Positions 5,803 through 8,763 of a DNA stretch of 8,763 nt are shown one piece after another (positions within the stretch are counted from its first letter, which is position 1; every line of letters begins with the position of its first letter). The notes beneath the pieces are model-generated. The model worked only from the letters and a program-made list of their open reading frames with translations, was not told the DNA's origin and made no database searches. Source of the DNA: CAYMUN01 sp964640775 (lineage in GTDB: Bacteria; Patescibacteriota; Saccharimonadia; Saccharimonadales; UBA4665). The stretch lies in the NCBI GenBank assembly GCA_964640775.1, contig CAZXIT010000036.1:1-8763 (forward strand), in the 5' to 3' direction. The translations under genes and the position numbers were made by a program.

Positions 5803-5816
5803 TATACTAGCTAGTA
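5803..5816 (+). promoter_or_regulatory. -10 box and 12-bp palindrome before the VOC operon
   Basis: TATACT at 5803-5808 is a plausible -10 box. TACTAGCTAGTA at 5805-5816 is a perfect 12-bp palindrome overlapping it and reaching the predicted transcription start. The -35 is not convincing. The following 50-nt leader ends in the strong AGGAGGG at 5854-5860. The layout suggests control of the three-gene operon by a dimeric repressor that is not encoded in this window. Confidence 0.45.
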
Positions 5817-5864
5817 ACACCAAGACCAGAAAATGTATCAATTTCAGTGAGACAGGAGGGTGAC

Positions 5865-6242
5865 ATGCTTAATGAAGGCACAGTGTACGCGACCATAGCG
5901 GTCAAAGATATGGACGAGGCCAAGCAATTTTATGGCGAAACACTTGGACTGAAGCAGATCGACGAAAATCCCGGCGGCGTGACTTACGAGAGCGGTACGG
6001 GCAAACTATTTATCTACCAAGCCCCATCGGCCGGCACTAACCAGGCCACTTCAGCGACTTGGGAAGTCAGCGATATGGAAGGCGCCGTACAAGCTCTCAA
6101 AAGCAAGGGTGTCAGTTTTGAGCACTATGATATGCCCGATTCGGAGTGGCAGGGCGACATTATGATGATGGGATCTATGAAAGCGGCGTGGTTCAAAGAC
6201 CCCACTGGCAACACCTTGATGATTGGCAGCGGCGGTCAATAG
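5865..6242 (+). CDS. VOC-superfamily (glyoxalase/bleomycin-resistance fold) protein
   Basis: A 125-residue single-unit VOC protein built from two beta-alpha-beta-beta-beta halves: TVYATIAVKDMDEAKQFYGE (6-25) with LGLK begins the first, SATWEVSDMEGAVQALKSKG (63-82) begins the second, and FKDPTGNTLMIGS (110-122) is the usual closing 'DPxGNxxxl' strand. VOC proteins include glyoxalase I, dioxygenases and drug-binding proteins. The usual metal ligands look absent: the first strand has A/T where His is common, and the closing strand has Met where Glu is common. A metal-dependent glyoxalase role is therefore doubtful, and binding of a small molecule is as likely. The ATG at 5865 is set by AGGAGGG at 5854-5860. 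It ends one base before the next gene, in an operon with a flavodoxin-fold protein and a hydrolase. Confidence 0.88.
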   Translation: MLNEGTVYATIAVKDMDEAKQFYGETLGLKQIDENPGGVTYESGTGKLFIYQAPSAGTNQATSATWEVSDMEGAVQALKSKGVSFEHYDMPDSEWQGDIMMMGSMKAAWFKDPTGNTLMIGSGGQ

Positions 6243-6243
6243 T

Positions 6244-6978
6244 ATGGCCGCGGCAGGCAAACAGTGGGATTTTAGCGGGCTCAAAGCAGTATTCTTTAAC
6301 GGCACTCTGGCCAAATCACCCGAGCCCAGCCACACTGAAAAATTGATCAATATCAGCACAGCAATCATGCAAAAGCATGGCGTGGAGACCGAGATCATCC
6401 GGTCAATTGACCGTGACATCGCTGTCGGGGTTTGGCCGGACATGCGCGAGCACGGCCATAAAACTGACGAGTGGCCGGACATTTTCAAGCGGGTCATGGA
6501 AGCTGACATCCTAGTGCTGGCCGGACCCATCTGGCTCGGCGATAACAGCAGCGAAACCAAAAAAGTCATAGAGCGCCTCTACGCCTGCTCCAGTATCCTC
6601 AACGAGCAGGGCCAGTACGCTTTCTACGGCAAAGTCGGCGGCTGCCTGATTACCGGCAACGAAGACGGCATCAAGCACTGCGCCATGAACGTGCTCTACA
6701 GTCTGCAGCACCTCGGTTGCAGCATCCCGCCGCAGGCCGACGCTGGCTGGATCGGCGAAGCCGGCCCCGGCGCCAGCTACGGCGATCCCGGGCCTGACGG
6801 CAAGCCAACCGGCTTTGACAATGACTTCACCAACCGCAACACCACCTTTATGACCTGGAACCTGCTCCATCTCGCCAAACTGCTCAAAGACAACGGCGGC
6901 ATTCCGGCGCAGGGCAACCAGCGTTCCAAGTGGGACGCCGGTGCCCGTTTTGACTTCGCCAACCCCGAGTACCGCTAA
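6244..6978 (+). CDS. Flavodoxin-fold NAD(P)H-dependent oxidoreductase
   Basis: A 244-residue protein of the flavodoxin/NADPH-dependent FMN reductase superfamily. LKAVFFNGTLAKSPEPSHTEKL (13-34) is the first strand and FMN-phosphate loop, ADILVLAGPIWLGDNSSETKKVIERL (87-112) is the second FMN-contacting loop and its helix, and GGCLITGNEDGIKH (132-145) is the third flavin-side loop. These enzymes bind FMN and move electrons from NAD(P)H to quinones, azo or nitro compounds, or other acceptors; the acceptor here is unknown. Residues 160-200 form a long G/P/D-rich loop and the C-terminal 35 residues are unusual for the family. The ATG at 6244 is preferred over an in-frame TTG at 6223 because it follows the VOC stop by one base. 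Its ribosome site is weak (GGCGG), so it may depend on coupling to the VOC gene. Confidence 0.85.
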   Translation: MAAAGKQWDFSGLKAVFFNGTLAKSPEPSHTEKLINISTAIMQKHGVETEIIRSIDRDIAVGVWPDMREHGHKTDEWPDIFKRVMEADILVLAGPIWLGDNSSETKKVIERLYACSSILNEQGQYAFYGKVGGCLITGNEDGIKHCAMNVLYSLQHLGCSIPPQADAGWIGEAGPGASYGDPGPDGKPTGFDNDFTNRNTTFMTWNLLHLAKLLKDNGGIPAQGNQRSKWDAGARFDFANPEYR

Positions 6979-6994
6979 TAGCCAGGAGGCTCGC

Positions 6995-7624
6995 ATGCAG
7001 ATCACTAAATTCGTGCATTCGTGTTTGCTAATCGAAACACCGGAGCGGACAGCTCTGTTTGATCCCGGCGTCATGAGCCAGGAGGCGCTGGACCCAGGCG
7101 CCCTCGCGAAGCTTGATGATATTTTCATTACTCATGTCCATCCTGACCATTTGAGCGTTGAGCTGCTCGGCGCTCTGATTGCCAAATTTCCTCGAGTTCG
7201 CATCACCAGCACCCCGGAAGTCGTGGCCCATCTCGCCCAGCAGGGCATTACGGCCACTGACCGGGCTCCTGAGGGAGTGGTATTCTTTGATTCGCCGCAC
7301 GAGAGCGTCAAACCGCTGTCGGCGTCACCGGAGCAGAGGGGCATTCATTACCTTGACATCTTCACTGATCCCGGCGACAGCCACAGCTTTCATGAGACTA
7401 AAGCCATCCTGGCACTGCCGGTTCAGGCGCCCTGGGGCAGCACTATCAGGGCGATCAATCTGGCGCTGGAGCTCAAGCCGCGATTCGTACTGCCTATCCA
7501 CGACTGGCACTGGAGCGATGCTGCCCGGGAGCAGACCTACGATATACTGCAGCGAGTTCTCGGTGAGCACAACATTAAATTTTTGAAACTCGAAACCGGC
7601 CAGCCCATAGATATTGCACTGTAG
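6995..7624 (+). CDS. Metallo-beta-lactamase-fold hydrolase (UlaG-like)
   Basis: A 209-residue MBL-fold protein. The short start MQITKFVHSCLLIET (1-15) and LFDPG (21-25) are typical of the UlaG-like group. THVHPDH (46-52) gives the H-x-H-x-D-H zinc motif with H47, H49, D51 and H52. GDSHSF (127-132) carries the later Asp/His region, and LPIHDWHW (166-173) gives the C-terminal metal-binding His169. Members hydrolyse phosphodiester, lactone, thioester or similar bonds with a two-metal centre; the substrate cannot be read from sequence. The ATG at 6995 is fixed by AGGAGG at 6984-6989; an in-frame ATG at 6941 lies inside the previous gene and would add an 18-residue tail foreign to the family. It is the last gene of the VOC/flavodoxin/MBL operon, with 16 nt separating it from the flavoprotein. 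Confidence 0.9.
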   Translation: MQITKFVHSCLLIETPERTALFDPGVMSQEALDPGALAKLDDIFITHVHPDHLSVELLGALIAKFPRVRITSTPEVVAHLAQQGITATDRAPEGVVFFDSPHESVKPLSASPEQRGIHYLDIFTDPGDSHSFHETKAILALPVQAPWGSTIRAINLALELKPRFVLPIHDWHWSDAAREQTYDILQRVLGEHNIKFLKLETGQPIDIAL

Positions 7625-7637
7625 CACTAACACAACA

Positions 7638-7666
7638 TTGACAAAATACACAATATTTGCTACAGT
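7638..7666 (+). promoter_or_regulatory. Leaderless promoter of the 7674 gene
   Basis: A perfect -35 TTGACA (7638-7643) and TACAGT (7661-7666) are 17 nt apart. The expected transcription start, 7-8 nt after the -10 box, is the A of the ATG at 7674 or the base before it. No Shine-Dalgarno exists, so the message should be leaderless. Confidence 0.7.
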
Positions 7667-7673
7667 AATGTAG

Positions 7674-7955
7674 ATGTCAATCAAACATAAAAATTCACCA
7701 TCAAATACTGACAAGTTCAACACCGTCGCCATGCAGGCTGGTTTAATCCTAATGACTGCTGCTGCAACCATCGGCATGGTGGAGCTGCCTGAGCACCCCA
7801 ACAAAGTTGCTATCAACATGCAGCCAGTGTTTGCCGTGGCCTCTGACAACGCCAGCGAACCGAACCCCTTGCGCCGCGAGCGGGAAGAGACGGCTCCGCA
7901 TTTTATTAGCTACAGCGTCACCCAGCGTACACCTGGCCGCACGGGGAGGTTCTAA
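7674..7955 (+). CDS. Small single-span membrane or secreted protein, hypothetical
   Basis: A 93-residue protein that I do not recognise. A hydrophilic, slightly basic N-terminus (MSIKHKNSPSNTDKF) leads to one hydrophobic segment at about 17-36 (TVAMQAGLILMTAAATIGMV), which could be a membrane anchor or an uncleaved signal. The rest, expected outside the membrane, contains VAINMQPVFAVASD (45-58) and an R/E/T-rich tail RREREETAPHFISYSVTQRTPGRTG (67-91). The ordered tail suggests a conserved short motif rather than random linker (inference). It has a strong leaderless promoter of its own. With the next gene it lies between a metabolic operon and mraZ, so a link to the cell envelope or division is possible but unproved. 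The stop is 40 bases before the next start. Confidence 0.7.
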   Translation: MSIKHKNSPSNTDKFNTVAMQAGLILMTAAATIGMVELPEHPNKVAINMQPVFAVASDNASEPNPLRREREETAPHFISYSVTQRTPGRTGRF

Positions 7956-7957
7956 GC

Positions 7958-7986
7958 TTGACCTTTATGGGTTAATGTGATAGGAT
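7958..7986 (+). promoter_or_regulatory. Leaderless promoter of the 7996 gene
   Basis: TTGACC at 7958-7963 and TAGGAT at 7981-7986 are 17 nt apart. Transcription is expected near 7993-7994, two or three bases before the ATG at 7996, and no Shine-Dalgarno is present. Confidence 0.6.
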
Positions 7987-7995
7987 AAAATCATT

Positions 7996-8490
7996 ATGAA
8001 GCCTTCAGTAACCACATCAGGCCCGCGCTCACTGCGACACAGCCAAGCACCCCAGATTCGCTGGGACAGGATCGCTGTCGTGAGTGCGATGATGGTTGCC
8101 GCTGCGGGATTTGGAACAGGTATCGTCAGGGGTGTCCATAAACGGGATGCTTTGATAGGTCAGCTCTCACAGCCACGTGCGACAGTTGAAGCCGGGCTCG
8201 CCGACGGCACGATTGATGCCAGTAAAGTCGCTGCGATCCCAGCTCCGGAGCAAGGCTACCCGGACACGATTGCCGGTGATATCAGCCGTGAGGGCAAGGG
8301 GGTTGAAGTCAAAGGCATTCTAGATGCCCAAAATAATGCTGCAGGTGGCGGTCCCGAACTTAGCAATACGATTGAAGCCGGTGATCCGCAATACGTACCC
8401 GCAGGTGATGTTGCTCCAGAAATACTGAAAGCAACCCAGGCTCCCGCAGCACCCAGTTCTGTAGTGCCAGGTAATACACAGTCACGCTAG
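7996..8490 (+). CDS. Membrane-anchored hypothetical protein upstream of mraZ
   Basis: A 164-residue protein with no family that I recognise. A basic N-terminus of about 25 residues (containing RSLRHSQAPQIRWDR) precedes one membrane segment at about 26-43 (IAVVSAMMVAAAGFGTGI). By the positive-inside rule the N-terminus would be cytoplasmic and residues 46-164 external. The external part starts with VHKRDALIGQLSQPRATVEAGLADGTID, then has acidic and G/A-rich stretches (GDISREGKGVEVKG, AQNNAAGGGPE), and ends in an A/P/S-rich tail, as in flexible surface proteins. No cysteines, no lipobox and no catalytic motif are visible. It has its own leaderless promoter. Like the 93-residue protein before it, it faces the division cluster, and the pair may work in the envelope (inference). 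Confidence 0.7.
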   Translation: MKPSVTTSGPRSLRHSQAPQIRWDRIAVVSAMMVAAAGFGTGIVRGVHKRDALIGQLSQPRATVEAGLADGTIDASKVAAIPAPEQGYPDTIAGDISREGKGVEVKGILDAQNNAAGGGPELSNTIEAGDPQYVPAGDVAPEILKATQAPAAPSSVVPGNTQSR

Positions 8491-8523
8491 ATGTAGCGGC
8501 AGGCCAGCCAACTCTTATAAACC

Positions 8524-8532
8524 TGTGGATAA
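8524..8532 (-). promoter_or_regulatory. Perfect DnaA-box consensus
   Basis: The plus strand reads TGTGGATAA, the complement of the canonical DnaA box TTATCCACA. It lies in the non-coding region before mraZ, directly against a hairpin, about 150 bases before the mraZ start. A single exact 9-mer somewhere in a window this size has a several-percent chance of occurring at random, so function is not certain. Its place in a regulatory gap is in its favour. Confidence 0.45.
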
Positions 8533-8551
8533 GTGGTGTGGGAAACACCAC
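8533..8551 (+). terminator. Hairpin 1 before mraZ, possible terminator or operator
   Basis: GTGGTGT (8533-8539) pairs perfectly with ACACCAC (8545-8551) around a GGGAA loop, and TATATTTAT follows. It could end the transcript of the 7996 gene. The A/T tail is not a clean T-run, and the resemblance to hairpin 2 makes a protein-binding role equally possible. Confidence 0.4.
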
Positions 8552-8570
8552 TATATTTATCATTTGTGAC

Positions 8571-8599
8571 TTGCAGGGGGTGAGTGTGGGTAGTACACT
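8571..8599 (+). promoter_or_regulatory. Candidate promoter of mraZ
   Basis: TTGCAG at 8571-8576 and TACACT at 8594-8599 are 17 nt apart. The predicted start is near 8606, giving a leader of about 75 nt. AAAGGG at 8671-8676 serves as ribosome site, five bases before the ATG at 8682. The GTGGG repeats lie over this promoter, which fits autoregulation. Confidence 0.5.
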
Positions 8600-8621
8600 C
8601 ATTCCAGTGGGTAGAAATGGA
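8576..8621 (+). promoter_or_regulatory. GTGGG-type repeats, candidate MraZ-binding boxes
   Basis: GGGGG at 8576, GTGGG at 8586, GTGGG at 8607 and ATGGA at 8617 are spaced 10, 21 and 10 bp apart, i.e. on one helical face. Known MraZ sites are TGGG-type boxes repeated about every 10 bp just before mraZ. The arrangement matches in position and period; two boxes are degenerate and one position (about 8597) lacks a match on this strand. Confidence 0.45.
8581..8601 (+). other. Hairpin 2 before mraZ
   Basis: TGAGTGT (8581-8587) pairs perfectly with ACACTCA (8595-8601) around a GGGTAGT loop. It lies inside the candidate mraZ promoter, its 3' arm covering the -10 box. Like hairpin 1 it reads GTGTGGG on the 5' side of the loop and ACAC on the 3' side. 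Confidence 0.45.
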
Positions 8622-8681
8622 ACGGCAAAACAGCGATCCAAATCGAAAAATAAAAAACCACTAGTAGCTTAAAGGGTATTA

Positions 8682-8763
8682 ATGGCCACGGTAGACTACT
8701 TCGAACGCAAGCTGGACGATAAGCGGCGGTTAACCATACCTCCGGAACTTCGTGATAAGTTTG
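8682..8763 (+). CDS. mraZ: MraZ-like transcriptional regulator, N-terminal part (cut by window end)
   Basis: The first 27 residues are visible: MATVDYFERKLDDKRRLTIP followed by PELRDKF. The pattern 'xxYxxxLDxKxRLxIPxxxR' is the first MraZ/AbrB-type swapped-hairpin motif, with D12/D13, K14, R16, L17 and IP at 19-20 in the conserved positions. In other bacteria MraZ is a ring-forming DNA-binding protein that represses its own operon, the mra/dcw cluster for cell-wall synthesis and division; rsmH and further dcw genes would be expected after the window. The ATG at 8682 is preceded by AAAGGG at 8671-8676. An AbrB-family regulator outside the dcw cluster is the alternative, but the GTGGG repeats upstream support MraZ. 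Confidence 0.8.
   Translation, partial: MATVDYFERKLDDKRRLTIPPELRDKF

Noticed and set aside
5116..5841. Minus-strand ORF (241 codons) opposite the NYN gene
   Set aside because: The sense strand carries conserved NYN catalytic motifs. The antisense product is a composition shadow with no ribosome site.
6511..7128. Minus-strand ORF across the flavodoxin-fold and MBL genes
   Set aside because: It spans the ends of two real genes and includes the Shine-Dalgarno between them. No family features are seen.
8524..8681. Replication origin at the DnaA box
   Set aside because: Only one box is visible, there is no cluster or long A+T-rich unwinding element, and dnaA/dnaN are not adjacent.
1..8763. CRISPR array, insertion sequence, tRNA or rRNA genes
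   Set aside because: No regularly spaced direct repeats, transposase-like proteins with terminal repeats, tRNA cloverleaf or rRNA blocks were found by eye on either strand.

Overview
The window looks like a chromosomal segment from a small-genome bacterium of the Patescibacteria/CPR type, most likely a Candidatus Saccharibacteria (TM7) relative. I infer this from the short, tightly packed genes, the many small secreted or membrane proteins without obvious names, the PIF1-HRDC helicase, the divergent MraZ start, and the many start codons lying 6-10 nt behind a -10 box with no Shine-Dalgarno. No 16S or other decisive marker is present, so the taxonomy is an inference. The standard genetic code works throughout. 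Of 14 visible stop codons seven are TAG, six TAA and only one TGA. No stretch longer than about 200 bases lacks a gene.

Layout. 1-191: the 3' end of glycyl-tRNA synthetase. 163-1208: two overlapping accessory genes, an A+T-rich single-pass membrane protein and an EVE-domain (UPF0310) protein. They are coupled by a TTGA stop/start overlap. 1226-1621 (minus strand): a hypothetical protein with a four-fold degenerate 16-17 residue repeat. It diverges from 1734-2429, a hypothetical soluble protein with a strong promoter. 2449-2880: a putative lipoprotein. 2909-4447: a complete PIF1-type helicase with a C-terminal HRDC domain. 4542-5123: an exported TasA/camelysin-like surface protein. 5179-5775: a NYN-domain (PIN-like) putative nuclease.

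5865-7624: a three-gene operon encoding a VOC-fold protein, a flavodoxin-fold oxidoreductase and an UlaG-like metallo-beta-lactamase-fold hydrolase. The genes are nearly contiguous, two of them have strong Shine-Dalgarno sequences, and a 12-bp palindrome sits on the putative promoter. The set suggests redox chemistry or detoxification. 7674-8490: two small single-span membrane or secreted proteins, each with its own good leaderless promoter. 8491-8681: a regulatory region with a perfect DnaA-box consensus, two similar hairpins, GTGGG-type repeats and a promoter. It leads into mraZ (8682 to the window end), normally the first gene of the division and cell-wall cluster.

The best candidates for something undescribed are the regulatory region before mraZ together with the two small membrane proteins, the membrane protein/EVE pair behind glyQS, and the recurring leaderless promoter layout with palindromes at several -10 boxes. 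I did not find a clear new multi-gene system such as a CRISPR, retron or phage-defence island.
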